DNA of 64,000 nucleotides from Lycocorax pyrrhopterus obiensis (taxonomy: Eukaryota; Chordata; Aves; Passeriformes; Paradisaeidae): positions 4,342,663 to 4,406,662 of the forward strand of contig JACSVZ010000011.1 of NCBI GenBank assembly GCA_014706295.1, read 5' to 3'. The notes beneath the pieces were generated by a model. The model was given only the letters and a program-made list of their open reading frames with translations. It was not told where the DNA came from and searched no databases. A program made the position numbers and the translations under genes. Below, in pieces: positions 38,432-51,335 of the stretch (its first letter is position 1; every line of letters begins with the position of its first letter).

Positions 38432-41356
38432 GTATTTGTAGTATAACGCCATCCTCTGTGAGAATTCATGGAATTTTCTTGGAGCTGTTGATTCCTCCCT
38501 AACCTCACTAGGTGGCTGTCTAAGAACACACATGGCCTGCTCCCTGCTCTGTACTCGCTGTCTCACCCGCTCTGCTGCTGTGCCCTGCTCTGCTCGGGCA
38601 CTGAGAGCTGCCTCTCCCCAGCCACAGCAGGCACCTGCTGCCACTGCAAGGGCAGGGCTGAGGACACCCAGCCCCACACGCCCTGGACACCAGATCCCTT
38701 TGGTCAAACCAGTTTTGTTCTCCGAGTCAGAATTGTGTATTTTTATCAGCCGAGTCCAAGCCTTGCTTGAATGAGTTCCTCACAACCAGTTTTTAAATTC
38801 TGTGACATATTCCTAGGAGTTAGGTAAAAATAGGGAATAAGGTGTGTAATGAAGGCTGCTTTTTTCTTCCAGTAAACTAGGGCAGTGAGGCAAAGCAGCT
38901 TCCAGAATCTGGAAATTCTGGTTTGCATGTGAGGGGACAGACCGAGAAAAAATCAGTGTTGTTCACTGAGCATTGTTCCTGCTCAAGCCCTTGTTGCCAG
39001 ATGTGGCTTGAGTCTGGCCTGTGTGCACTGATGCTGTGTGGTTATGGATCCTTTAACTTCAGGGAAATTATTTCTGATTGAGATGAAAATTGGACCCCAA
39101 GGCTCAGGCTGAGCTGAACTTTGGGCATGTATCTCAGTTTTCCAAAGCTTTTCATTGGAAACCCTGACTAAGGAAGGAAAGTATGCACAGATCTATCTCC
39201 AGTCCATGTGTCATCCTATTGTCTTCAGCTCTGCAGAATATAGAGCAGGGAATTAGACCACACAGCAACGAATGCATCTCTCCAGAGCACCTCTGGATCT
39301 GACTTGCGTGGTTTGTGCTCCTCTGGACTACCCCAGGAAGAGGAGGCCGGGAATTGGCAGTGTCTTGTCTCCTTGCCTTGCTGGGATTGCAGCAAAACTG
39401 AATTGGCACACGGCTGGGGATGATCTTAATTGCTTCTGCATGGAGAATCGAGGGAGAGGGCGGGAGAACAGAAAGGAATATAAATGTTATCTGTACTTAA
39501 TCAGTTTTTTCCCATCACTGTGTTTTCAACAGGATACTTACGTTCCATGAAACGATAATTTTTCTTTTAGTTCAGCCTTGTTGAAAAACCCAGATTTACC
39601 TGACACTTTAACAGTTTTCAGTTGGAAACAGTGAAATGAGATACTCAGTCTGAGGGCTGGGTCAACTCCGTATCTTCCAGAAAATCTCAGACTGTGAAAT
39701 AGTTTGTTTCCTGTCATCAGGACACCAAATGCTGATGTACAACTCTCCAGTGCCTTCTGGGAGCTGTAATTCTCTTGTTCTCTGCCCAGCTCTGGTATTT
39801 TTTTGGCACCTTGCAACTACACGATACCTTTTCCACGTGGAGATAAATGCATAGTTTTAAGTCCTCATTTGCCATAAATCTTAATTTGCATATTGTAAGT
39901 TCAGCTGAAATAATAACAAATTGCCAAAATGTTTTTGCCTGGCCATCAGGAAAGTTTGAAAGCTGAATTCTTGGCTCAGAGTCGGCCGGATTAATATGAA
40001 ACACTAAAACATGATACTGGAGCTGATCAAACCGCGCAACCTACACCTGAGGGGAATTTTTCTCATGGAATTCATAAAAATGTCCTTATTTTCTCTTGAT
40101 TAGATCTGACTGTTAAGGTTTAAATAGAAAGCAGCAACTTTTACATGGACAGCAGTGGGAGCTTTGCTGTTCCAAAGCCATAACTTTTAATCAGCACAGT
40201 TCCCTGTCAAAGTGGATTATCCCAGGACATTTCACAACCCACTCTGCTCCCACCCCCCGATGGCTTCAGGGGGGAGCTCTGGAACAGGAGGAGGGAAGCA
40301 GTGAAAAAGGGGATGCAATTGTCCGAGAGAGACAGAGCTATGTGCCAAAATGTCTGAAGGTTTCAGGACAGTACGATTCTCACATTATTGGTACTTTATT
40401 TTTTAATCAACTGCTGTTTTTAAAAAGGCAAATCCACTGTTTGCCTTCCTCCTCTGTGTAGTTAGTGTGCCTCAGTAAATCAATTTGGAACCTGAGGTGT
40501 AAACTCTCCTTTCAAAGAGTCCTTTGGTAGTGGAGGATGCTGGCTGGGATCCATCCAGTAGGCATGAGGTTCAGAAGGTTAATGAGAAGTTCAGGGAAGA
40601 GCATTTACAAAAGCCAGCACCAAGAACAACCCAGTTCCTGCAGCACTCTTATTGGGCAAAGTGGGATTGTGCAATCTAGGAAGCTGGAGAGCTGCTTTAG
40701 TCTGGCTGCTTCCTGATAAGAAGACATAGCACATACAGAATAGCCTGGGTGTTTTTTTCCACCTTAATTATGTTCCTTATGTAAAACAAGATCTAGATAA
40801 ACAGTCTGGAAGTATACAGTATATGTTCTATACATGTGGATAAGAAGAGTTTGGGTAGCAGTTTCTAAAACTGGCCTGATTAGAGGAATCTCTGAACGAA
40901 AAGAGTTTTAGTTTCCCTCTAAGTCACGCTCTCTCAGCAGATCAGAGCATTTATCAGTACCATGACACATTAACACAGGACCCACAGCACTTGCCCTTAT
41001 ACAGATATGAGGTGTGAGTTGTGCCTGCCCTAAGTAAAATGAACCATTTAACCAAAGGGGATACTGGATAGAGAGACCCAGAGAGAGGCAGTTAAAGGGC
41101 TGAAAGTGATCACTTGTTTTAGTAAATCCAGTCTCTGACCATAGCAGGCTGCTATGTCACAGGTGTAGAATCAATGAGTCCAAATAGGACCCACTTTTCT
41201 GTCCCACTTCTCCTTTTCCTTCCTCAGCACAAGTGCAGAACTTGCAAAAATACCATCTGCCACCTTACAGCAGAGTCGATACTGAAGGTCAAAGATTCAA
41301 AACTGGTAATTCACAGGAGATTGTAGAAAAGGTTAAAATACCTGCACCAATAGCCA

Positions 41357-41487
41357 GAATCTCTCTGGGGTGACCTTATTGCTGCTTTCCAGTACCTAAA
41401 GCTCCAAGAGAGCTGGAGGGGGACTTTGGGCAAGGTCCTGGAGTGACAGGCTATGGGGGATTGGCTTCCCACTGCCAGAGGGCAGGG
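41357..41487 (+). mobile_element. CR1 LINE fragment, internal 3' region, tail lost
   Basis: Blocks like ctggggtgaccttattg, ctttccagtacctaaagctcc, agagagctggagggggactt, gagtgacaggctatgggg and ttcccactgccagagggcag follow the order of the bird CR1 3' region. The remaining part and the ATTCTATGATT tail are missing. About 100 bp later a minisatellite begins, so the element is broken by deletion, insertion or decay. Confidence 0.75.
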
Positions 41488-41587
41488 ACAGCAGTTCTGT
41501 GAACTTCGGCATCCTCAGACAAAGGTTTTTCCCCAGTGCTCTCAGCCAACCTGCACTGAGGCATGGAGGCAGGAGGGCTTTAGCTCT

Positions 41588-41728
41588 GCCTTACTGTTTA
41601 TACCACTGCCTTTCTATTACCTTACTACTTATACCACTACCTTACTATTACCTTATTGTTTATACCACTGCCTTTCTATTACCTTACTGCTTATATCACT
41701 ACCTTACTATTACCTTACTCTGCCTTAC
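41588..41728 (+). repeat. 31-bp minisatellite, about 4.5 copies in dimeric A-B-A-B order
   Basis: Units of 30-31 bp alternate between a type with 'gtttataccactgcctttct' and a type with 'cttata(c/t)cactaccttactat', joined by 'taccttact'. This gives a 62-bp higher-order period. Unit starts are near 41588, 41618, 41649, 41680 and 41711, the last incomplete. The plus strand stays open through the array, giving repeats of YHCLSITLL and YHYLTITLL type. It starts about 100 bp after the broken CR1 at 41357-41487. Confidence 0.88.
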
Positions 41729-43893
41729 TCTTTAGTAGCACGGCTGGGGAAACTGGGCAGGATTCTCACTGATGTGCAAGTTCTAGGGTAGAGCCACTGT
41801 GCTAAGGAGCAAATGGAATGAGTGGGACAGAGGTACAACGTGTCTTAGAGAGCTCAGTGTTTGCGCCAGCCTGTGGGAGCTGCACTGCTCTGCTCCCCAG
41901 TCCATGTGCCAGACGTCACACCGGTCTGCTGGAGCTGGAGATTAGCAGGCTAATCCTGACACCCAATTTTACCTGAACAACAACCTCATACCAAGTTCAT
42001 GATTTTCATTTAAAGCTCCATTGCAACTGAGAAACAACAAAATAAATAGTCAGCATTAGCTGTTGAGTGGCCACAGGACACGAGGCCAGCTCAGGGCTGT
42101 GTAACGTGGTCAGTGGGTACCACAGGCCCTTACGCTGCCTGACAGCCTCAATCAATAGCTGGATGCTTTTCAAATGAGATGTCCCAGTTTGTTTATGCAC
42201 AATTTTGGGTTTGCAACTAGTATTTTGGAAGTGGACACCAAACCCCTCTGAATGAAATTGTGGGAAATGATACAGTTTGAAGAAGTATATCCTATATTTA
42301 GTGGGAGAGAGCTGTGTTTACAGCCTGTTATTGTCTGTGTTGGTTGATTTTTCCCCACACACCAGCAAAGCCCAGAGTAAGCCATGGCAGTCCTGGGCAA
42401 CTTGGCATCTGCAGTTTATTTTTACAAAACCTGAGCTGATGAGCTTTCTGCTGACAGGCAATATCTCTCTAGATAGAAGAGTGAAATGTTCGGATCCACT
42501 TAAAATATCAACGGACAGAGCTGTACAGTTAAAAGTCTTTGAAAGTGAAAATTCATTTAATAGATATCCTATCTTCAACTAATCTAAACAGAAACAGTAG
42601 AGGATCACTATTTCCATGGAAGTAGAGTATTGGTAGGACATTCCTGCTTTGCGGAGAATCCCTTCAGTTTGTCCTATCAGACAGATCAAATTCAGATGTT
42701 GTGGTGATTTCAGAAGGTGAAGATCCCAAAGAGGAAGTTCTTGTGCATGCTTTCCTCCAAAATCTCTTAGGTCTCCACAGATAAGAGCTTCACCAGTAAA
42801 CATTTCCCATAAAAACCCTTTCATATTCCTCTTGAATGAGCTTTTTTGCCAGCTTTGCTATGTTATTATGAAAGGATTCATGAACATTATGACAACAGAA
42901 CATAATAAATTGATGTTTGGCAGCCCAAGGGACACGACAGATCTGTCTTTATTTGCAGTAGGCACACTGCAGTGTTGAGGCTGACATGTATGGTGACAAT
43001 AGCTTGATTTAATGCTTACAAAGTAAGCCTGGAAGTTAGAACTTAGCTGAAGGTTCCTGCCTCCACTGGCAGAGTCCAGAAATTATAACAGAGTGTGTTC
43101 ATGACTGAATAATTCTTATCATTAAACAGAAAGTATTTATTAGCTTGAAGCATAGGTCCTGTAATAGATGTTTTTCTTTGGGGAACATAAGGAAAACTGC
43201 TTTTAATTCACATTATATTGTGAATTGAGGTATTCAAATTTTGTTGCTAGCTCAGCCCAGCTGGCTGATGTTTGCCCCCCTTCCCTTAGCCCTGCTTGGT
43301 GTACACTGGCTGCTGGAAGGTCAGAGTGTGTTTCTGATTCCCTGTGCTCCAGGCAGAGGCTGTGGCTTCCCCTGGGCACGGTGAGGCAGATGCTGTCAAT
43401 AACCTCCTGCATCAGAGCCCTTTGCAGGGCTGAGGATCAGTTCAGCCCCACTGCCCCTCTGCCACTGACTGTGCTCGGGAAGCTCAAGGTGAAGGACTTC
43501 AGAGTGTGATCTACATCAAAGGACACATTCCAGCCCAGCCTGGACCTGGATTTGTCCTGAAGAGCAGGAGACGAAGAATATCTGCAGGAAGCAGGCAGGG
43601 AGGTCAGCTGGATTCGGCTGCTGTTCATACAGTAGTGCCTGGGGAGGGATTTAAAGCATCTCCTGGAAGCTGCATCTCCTTATTTCAGGACATTTTTGAC
43701 GAGAAGGAGGCTTACTGCCCTGCCAAATCCTCGCTTCTCAGTCCCCAATAACTGGCAGGTGAATGATCCAGGTGCATTTCCCTCCTCTCAGGACAGTCCC
43801 TATCTTGGTTAGGACTCAGCACTGAACACACCTCACTTCTGCGATCAAAGCAAAGTCAGGATAAAGTTCTTCACTATTGCTCCTTCAGATCTT

Positions 43894-43930
43894 ACAGAGC
43901 TGCCCTGGAGTGCACAGAGCTGCCCTGGAG
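43894..43930 (+). repeat. 17-bp direct repeat, 3-bp spacer
   Basis: acagagctgccctggag at 43894-43910 and again at 43914-43930, identical. Confidence 0.85.
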
Positions 43931-45775
43931 ACGTCCTGCACTGTCCACACAGGCAGTGAGCCACGAGCAGCACTTTTCCTCCTAATCACCATGAGCTCCC
44001 TGATAACATGATCTTTTCCTTAGTTTTTTTGTGGCACACTCAGGACTGTGAGCCCCTCATGATGTGTGCACACACCCTGAACACAATGGCATCCCAGTGA
44101 CTCAGGAAGGCTGCACTTCAATGACAATAGAAATAATAATGCTAATTTATTTTCTTGATGCTTTTGAATAGGATTTGCTGAAAAATAAAGGAAATATGGG
44201 ATATGGATCATGTTACCATAAAACCACATGCAATGAAACATTCATCTGTCTCCAGCATTTCATGTCTTCTGGGCATCCAAGAGAGTTGAGTTTGATTTAC
44301 ACAATCAAGCTATTCATTAAATATCTGTTTCAGTTTTGGGCAGATGCATCCTTTACCTGAGTGATGAAATCTGACTACAGGAAATGGAGCTATTCCTTTG
44401 TGAAAAGACCCCATTCTGCTTTATAAAGTGAGCGTTGCAGCAACACACTTCTAGAAAACTGCCAAGCCTTGTGTACCACATACGGTTGTAAGGGCTCAGC
44501 AATAAAACAGTTGTGGACTTGGGGGGGATCCAAGCACACAATAGCACATCTTTATGCAGTATTTCCTCTTTCAACATCCCCCTCCAACACTGTAATTCAC
44601 TGACAACCATCGGTTCATTTTAAATCCAGAATTCTAGCCCCAAACACTAAGCAGTTTATAGAGTCTGAATTCCTGTGTGGGCATATTAATTATTTAAATC
44701 ACTAGTCCAAATCCCATTCCAAAGAGCTCTTGCTGGGAGTCCTTCAGGAGCAGAATGATCTATTATTGCTTACTGGATTGTACTGTATGTCAGAGGCATC
44801 TCAGTATTTCTATCAACAGCCCTCTGGCTATCTGGCTCTTGTGAGAGCACTGAGTGATTGTGAATGAAGGGAAAAGCACCAATATATGCGGGAGAATATA
44901 TCTGAAATGATCCAGTGAATTGATACAGTCCCCCCTAGGGATTGACTTGGAAAGTTCTTAGCCATTTTCAGGAAAATCAAGTATCCCCAGGCAGATGGGA
45001 GAGGCTGTAAAACCTCCTGCTGTGCTGAGTGAGGCTCCTTATCTTGAATACCACCTTGCAGATAAAGACAGCAGGGAAGAATCCTGCTGGGTCTGGGATA
45101 CACAAGTTCCCACTGTCTTTGCTGAGAGGAGCGACAGCTCAGGTTTGTCTCGCACATGTACTGTTGTGTATTTTAGCTTTTGTGTTGTTATGCAAATAAA
45201 ACCATGAATTTTTGTCCATTTTGCCTTTTTGAGCCTGCAGTGGGCCCAGCTGTTCCAATGGTGGGGTAAGTGTTCCACTGAGAAACACCTTCTGCTCTCA
45301 AAAGGCACCTCCAGAACGTCCACCCTGCTGAACCCCCAGCCCTGCATTCCTGACCCGCGGGATAATGGGACCCTCAGCAGCGGGCAAGTTTCACACGACC
45401 CCAGCACACACGGCTGGCTCTGAGTGCCTGAAAGGAATGAGCCCCATCCCATCCATCATCCCGGCTGCTCACACCCGCATCCTCTGCTCCCCACCAACAC
45501 CCGCCCGCTCCGGACCCCAGCGGCCGTGCCTGGCTGGGCAGGGAGGTCACACTCAGCCACGGGGGCTGAACTGCCACTGCCCAGGGTCCAGACTTGTCCT
45601 GTGGGCAGCTGTCACCACTGCCCCTCCACAGAACAGCTCACACACATGTCCCAGTCACACAGCAGCAGAAAGACGGGATAACCTTCTCCTCACGGGACAA
45701 CCAACACAAGGGAATGCATGCAGCACTTATAACACTTGATATTTGCTACTTGATATTTACTTATAACCTCCATAT

Positions 45776-45781
45776 TTTATT
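45776..45781 (-). terminator. Candidate poly(A) signal AATAAA, distal
   Basis: AATAAA on the minus strand in the context catgaataaaatatgg. A GU-rich stretch (tgtgttggttgtcc on the gene strand) lies at about 45699-45712, roughly 65-75 bases downstream, a plausible cleavage element. The sequence below 45.72 kb turns GC-rich, which fits the transcript ending here. Confidence 0.55.
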
Positions 45782-45824
45782 CATGAATTTTACAATTCCA
45801 AATATAATGAAACAGTTAGAGTAT

Positions 45825-45830
45825 TTTATT
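45825..45830 (-). terminator. Candidate poly(A) signal AATAAA, proximal
   Basis: The plus strand reads TTTATT here, giving AATAAA on the gene strand, in the context gtaataaaata. It lies about 1.86 kb after the ADAMTS18 stop. A second copy follows 49 bases downstream, so alternative cleavage is possible. Confidence 0.5.
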
Positions 45831-47686
45831 ACAAAGCTTATAAAATAATTAAATATTACACTTATAGTTTTTGCTTTTTTTACACCATAATTCATACTTT
45901 GTGACACTACCATTTTCTTTCCCCAGTTGTCACTTAAGGAAGTGAGCAGAGAAATATAAAGGAAAAGCTATGCATTAATAAATTAATTATTTTACATCAA
46001 TAATAAAAAGGACACAATTATAAAAACAAAACAAAAACAACCTTGTAGTTTTCCTAGAAAAAAGGTTATAATTACACAATGTCCAATATCAAGACAGAGC
46101 AGTGTAGGTTGAGATATGTTTCCAATCATTTCCTAAAGTATCACAGAATACATGTTTTTAATTTAAATTGTTTCAGAAGGAACTGCTAATTTTAAGTGAC
46201 CACTGTCTGGCATTAGTGCTGAGCTGGCTAATCCTACACTGAAACCATACTTTAAAAAAACACTCAAACTGAACTACATTCATCAAACAAAGTTGTGGGA
46301 TTGGGTGGAATTAGATAAATATGTCCCTCATAGGCACTCCCCAGAAAATTACAGTAGGACACAGCTCTGTCTCAGAATGGGTTTGGCAAATAGGTCGGGG
46401 TTTTTTCGATGTAGAAACCTCCTGAATGGCACCATTTGATACATGGTGCCATCAAACATCTTGATACCCAACAGCCACAAAGATCAGCATGTTTACAGTT
46501 CTTTTGTTTGCTGGTGAATTCTGAACTAAGTATGAGTATCAGCAGAGTGTATAAAAACAGAATTGACCTTTATTTGGTAAGAGTAAATAATCCACTTATC
46601 TTTCCATGCTTTTTTTTTTGCTTAACATGAATAAATAACTGTTAAGAGAAGTTCAGCATGAATTAATGGACTGTAATATTCTTGTTATTTCATTTGGGTA
46701 ATGGATGAATCAAAATTTGCAGAGAGATTTGAGATTAGAAGGAAGACATTCTTCAGTATCTTGGCATTCAATCAATCTAGCTTCTGAAACAAAACTACTT
46801 AAAAATATCAAGTTTAAACTTTAAAATTACATATCTAATGAGCATAGAAAGTTGAAAACATAACCATTGATCTCAATCAATCCGAGTTCCTTGAGTTAGT
46901 TGAAATATGAAAATCTATTTTACTTGTAACACAGCAATATTAAAAGTCCAAATATTCTAACGCTGCATATTTCTAGGAATACATTTCAAGTTACTAGTTA
47001 ACCACCTCTGAGTTTCTACACGAAGCAGAAAATGAATTCTTCAAAAATTATAAAAACATTAGCATGATGCAAAACTTGCTTTTCCAGCAGCAAGTCTGGT
47101 AGAGAAGCACCATTTATCTTTGTAGTGCACTATTTACTTCTGGTGGCCACACGTGTGACGCTGCCTTCTCCAGCCCACAGCCATCGGGATGTCCCCCCGG
47201 GGCAGCAAACAGCTTCCTCACCTTCACAACAGTCACAAAAAATAGGAAAGGACACGCTTCTGACGGTGTGATCTGTCCTGCTGCCACGCTGCAGCCTTCC
47301 TCCTCCAGCTCCCAAGCTCTCCTGCTTTGCATTCTGGTAAATCAGCCAGAAAAGGCTCCCTTGCCTTGATTTCTTCCTTGTAACATGTGACAGTGCAAAA
47401 TGACACTTTTAAAGAAAGAAGAACTTCCCCTCGAGTCTCAGTGTTCAAGTGATCCATAGTACCCTGTGGTTTAGTGAGGTCAGCAAATTAAGAAAAAAAA
47501 GAAGAAAGAAACATTCCTTTTTCAACATATATCCAACAATTACTGTACCTCAGACATTCCCTTAGAAAAAAATCTCTCCCATCAGTGGTTTATGTGGCAC
47601 CATGTCTTGCCTCAAAGCAGAGATAATTCCAACATAAATTGAAGAAGAGAATCCTGTCACTGAAGGGTTCAGATAATGCACTGCTA

Positions 47687-47802
47687 TCAGTTCTTCTTCG
47701 TGCATGATTTACAACATTGCTTGCCATAAAATTTGTGGTTACAGACACCATGCTGGGGCACCAGATGACACCAAGTGAAGAAATCCACACAAGAAGGATC
47801 AT
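47687..47802 (-). CDS. ADAMTS18: ADAMTS18 terminal coding exon: PLAC domain and stop
   Basis: This is the coding part of the last exon: two bases of a split Asp codon, then 37 codons and TGA at 47689-47687. The acceptor is gtttctctccttcag. It encodes DDPSCVDFFTWC, HLVPQHGVCNHKFYG and KQCCKSCTKKN, with the six PLAC cysteines ending in the CC-x-x-C group. PLAC domains close several ADAMTS and proprotein convertase proteins and are linked to extracellular matrix placement. HLVPQHGVCNHKFYGKQCC separates ADAMTS18 from ADAMTS16, which I recall as CYLVPQHGMCSHKFYG. The domain is unbroken, so the gene's C terminus looks functional. Confidence 0.97.
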
Positions 47803-50800
47803 CTGAAGGAGAGAAACCCAAGGAATAGGGTAAGACTGTGTTTTAGCAAGTCTGCAAGTCAGGCAATAATCCCACACCCTCGTATGCATTCGGTAATGGT
47901 AAAAACACGATGGGTGACTCGATTCAAAGAAGAGGAAACACGAACGAGCTTTCATCTCAGAAATACTAGTTTCTTGCTTTAATTTAAGAGCCATTAAATT
48001 TTTGTTAAGAGATTTGTTAACTTGGTTGAGACAGAGCTAATATTACACTGGGGTCAAAAGCTGAAGGAATTAAAAATTTTAGAGCACACTTTGTAGCTCA
48101 GGAAAGCAAGAGGAAGTTCCACATTAGAGGATAAAAAAAGCCATCTGTGTTTACATCTCTGATTACAAATGTTGTTCTAAAGCCAGGTACTCATACAAAT
48201 GAACCTACTCCACGCTTGATGCCAGCTGCTGGTTGCCATCATCATCAACACGTGGAGTTTACCTGCACACACAACCCATGGAACTCGGAATGCCTGGGCC
48301 CTGCACAAAGTGCTCTGCTCTGTGCTTGCAATCCAGCACTTTCTGGAGGGACTTCTTTCTCTCCCTTCCACTCTGCAGGGAAGCTCAGAAATCTCTTTTC
48401 TCAGACACTTCAGTTAGGTGCCTTGAGTCAGGCCCTCAGGACTTCGACTATGCCATGTTGGCAAAACCTTAATTAACTGCAATGGGAGAAGAGACTGGCT
48501 GACCAAAGTTAGTTCTCAAAAGCCCAGCTTTTAATTATAAATAGAGCCAAATCATAGTTTTCAATTAAAATCTTATTTCTCTTCAATTTATGTACAGATA
48601 TCATTTATACACACAGCTCCACTGCTTTAAAAACACCTCCTAGCTGCTCCTCTCTCCAGTTTTGCAGCGGATGGTTTATGTTTCTTTAAAAGAGCAGAGT
48701 GATGATTCATACGGGTGATTTATAAACAAATTCACCATGTCTGAGAGAGCAGTAAGACTCAATGGGGTTTAGCAAAATTTATAGCTGAACTGAAATCTCC
48801 TGCAAGCATGGGAAAAGATTTCGTTCAACTCTCAGAACTACTGTTTACATGGTCAATAAAAGGAATTTACAAGGAGACTGAACAAAAATCTAGCCACCAC
48901 TGTCTGCATTCTCAGATCAGTGACTGAGTCACAGCAGATAAATGCTCCCTCACAGAGCAGACAAATTCTGCATGTTCCATGGGCCAGGAGTCTCCATAGG
49001 AACTTCTTTGGTTTAATCACCACTGCTCTTTTCTCATTCCCTTTTATATGATGGCAAAGGCAATTTTGTATGCCTTTATAACCCTCAAATTTATTTGAAT
49101 GAAAAATAATTTAATAATAATAATTCATTTAAAATAAGCCATTTTTTTCCTCAGGTTTTAAAAATATGAGCTTGTCTTTAAATTCTAATGGTGTGGAAAG
49201 AAAATACTGCTCTTGAACAGGAACTGGGGAGCTCAGGACTGAACTGCAGCCTTCCCACTCCACAGCACTGCCTTTCTGTTCTGCATGGAGTGTCAGGAGG
49301 GATCCAGCTGGGAGTTCAGCACCAGCCTTCCCACTCCTTCACCTGCTGCCACCAGACAGAATTTGGGAGGACCCAAAGCAGACAACAGATGAAAAGCACA
49401 CACCACACAAAGGAAGGAAAGCTGTTCTGATCAAGACAGGAAGGTCTCCTGCTGTGAAAGGGTGAATTTAAAAAAAAAAAATAGAAATTACTGTTTAAAA
49501 AGAAAGTATAAGCACTGAGGAGACCACGTTAATAAATCTTGATGCCCCCTTTGAAGATCAGAGGGCAATGCTAATATTGCAGTGGTATGGCTGAAATTGG
49601 AACCTAATCCAAGGACTATTGGAAGGAACACAAAGAGTCCCACAGAATTCAGTGGATGGGGATCAGGCAGTCAGTTCCTTATTTCTGTTTACCCAAGTAT
49701 TTATAAGTTGTTCAGATTTTCATTCATTTGAAGCAGCTGGATTTACTACGAGTTACGGTGACCGTAACTGCATCTAGAGAGGGATGGAAATGACCCAGTT
49801 TGTCTAGGAAAGTGTGCAAACTCTCCCTGAAACATTAATTTCTTGCCTGTGATCACTGAGCTGGAGCTGCATGGCTGATAATAGAGACTGATTTGCTTCA
49901 ATGTGATTCCAGCACAGCTGGTTTCCTCTCTTTTTGCTGCTTTAGACAGAAAGTTAGCGAGCAGCGAGGAGATAATTGATCTCTAGAGCCTGACGACCCA
50001 GGTACAATAAAGGGGAAAGGGCTCCTGCAGATGTGAGGAGAGAGAGAAACAGGCCAAGGCCAAAATTAATAACAGACAGTACTACAGACATGAAATATAG
50101 CAGGGGAAAACAGGGGTGAAAGAAAAGCCCTCGCTATATCCTAACAGAAAAGGAAGTTACACAGAAACTCCGAAGTACAGCAGAACCTTTTAGGAATGTT
50201 AATTTGAAGTGTTAGCAACATTTACTGATAAAAACAGCAGAACTATTTACTTATCCCTTTTAGGACCATTTCATCTCCATATCCTTGTTTGGATTCAGGT
50301 CCCCTGATAGATGAGGCTGATACCCTGCATGTCTCAAGCTGATGCAGCAGAATGGTCTGTTAGGATCTCACTGGGTTTCACAGGGAATGCCAGGAATTGG
50401 GGCAGACGTGGGGGTGGTTGGCTAATGTCAGTTTACAAGATGCAGGGCCAGAGCTTGACCTCTGCTCCCAGCTCCATTACCACCTTTCTCTTGCAATCCA
50501 GCCTACGTTTTATAGAGGCTGCTTCCAGCTCCCGGTTTTAAAAACGTAACAAGTCAATTAATGTGCAGTATTTTGAAAGTTACTGTTTAAAGTGCTTTAG
50601 CACACCTAGATAACCAGATTATGTGGGACAAGCATGGACCTCCATGAGCTTTTTTCATGCAGTTAGGAAGGAGTCACAAGCAGTAACCATCCTGTAAGTA
50701 AATCTCTGGAATGGGGTAATGCACCACTCTCTGTCTGTGGTGGTGCTAAGAGAATTCCCCTTCTGCCATTCCAAGTGGCACAAAACCTCTTGCTCCCCTC

Positions 50801-51335
50801 TCCCTTCTCACACTGAAGAGGTGGAGGGATAGAGTAGACACGAAAGTGAAGAGAGACCTTAATTTCGTGTTCCCTGACTGCATGTCAAGCACTGGTCAGA
50901 AGCAGTAAGAAAAGAAGGACATTTTGGAATCCCAGGATCTGGGTGCAATCTGAAAGACTAAAAGTAAATGGCAAATGCTTATTGCTTAGTTCCAAAGTTG
51001 CTATTATTAATCACAAAACAGTACCAGCATAGAATGCCTGTTATTCAACAATAAAGGTGCAGCCCAGAACCAAACAGCATGACTTTTTCACAGACTTTTT
51101 TTTAACATATCCCTATTTTTAAAATCTCCAGTGCCAGTTGTACTCCCAAGTTTGCTTTAAGAGGGCTTACTTGGTGAAGCGAGATGCTGTTAATATCACA
51201 GAGTTACTGTAAATCTGGGAAAAAACCATTTATGAAGGAACAGGCCAGATCAGTGGTGTGGCAAAAAGGTGATGTTTGCTGGGTATAGAACTCTAAGCAA
51301 CCAAGCCTGCTGCAGCATCTAGAGCTGAGTTTTAC
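47803..51335 (-). other. ADAMTS18: ADAMTS18 last intron, before the PLAC exon
   Basis: A 3533-bp phase-1 intron with donor GTAAAA and acceptor tctctccttcag. It contains an odd near-perfect palindrome at 49752-49768 and A-rich runs at 49470-49500. No transposon is recognised. Confidence 0.9.
49752..49768. other. 17-bp palindrome GTTACGGTGACCGTAAC in an intron
   Basis: Arms gttacggt and accgtaac are perfect around a single central base, with two CpGs. It may be a dimeric transcription factor site; the factor is not recognised. Confidence 0.35.

Larger units (their letters stand above)
29601..45754. other. Gene desert, right part, up to the ADAMTS18 3' end
   Basis: No gene recognised. It contains the two CR1 fragments near 37.9 and 41.4 kb, microsatellites at 36.5 and 38.1 kb, and the minisatellite at 41.6 kb. 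The longest open stretch (35281-35781) is open on both strands but has no domain. A GC-rich, CpG-containing patch at 45300-45600 borders the ADAMTS18 3' end and shows no exon I can defend. Confidence 0.65.
45755..47686 (-). other. ADAMTS18: ADAMTS18 3' UTR (lower end approximate)
   Basis: About 1.9 kb downstream of the stop is AT-rich, without coding character or recognisable transposons. It ends near two AATAAA hexamers, after which composition changes to GC-rich sequence. The region includes A-rich runs on the plus strand (for example 46021-46042) and AT-rich stretches such as 45955-46020. The extent is inferred from composition and the signals, not from transcripts. Confidence 0.65.

Noticed and set aside
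41453..41791. Leucine/tyrosine-rich repeat protein
   Set aside because: It is the translated minisatellite joined to CR1 remnant; no evidence of expression.
45365..45739. Proline-rich plus-strand open frame in the GC-rich patch next to the ADAMTS18 3' end
   Set aside because: Composition explains the openness; no start context, domain or splice site is convincing.
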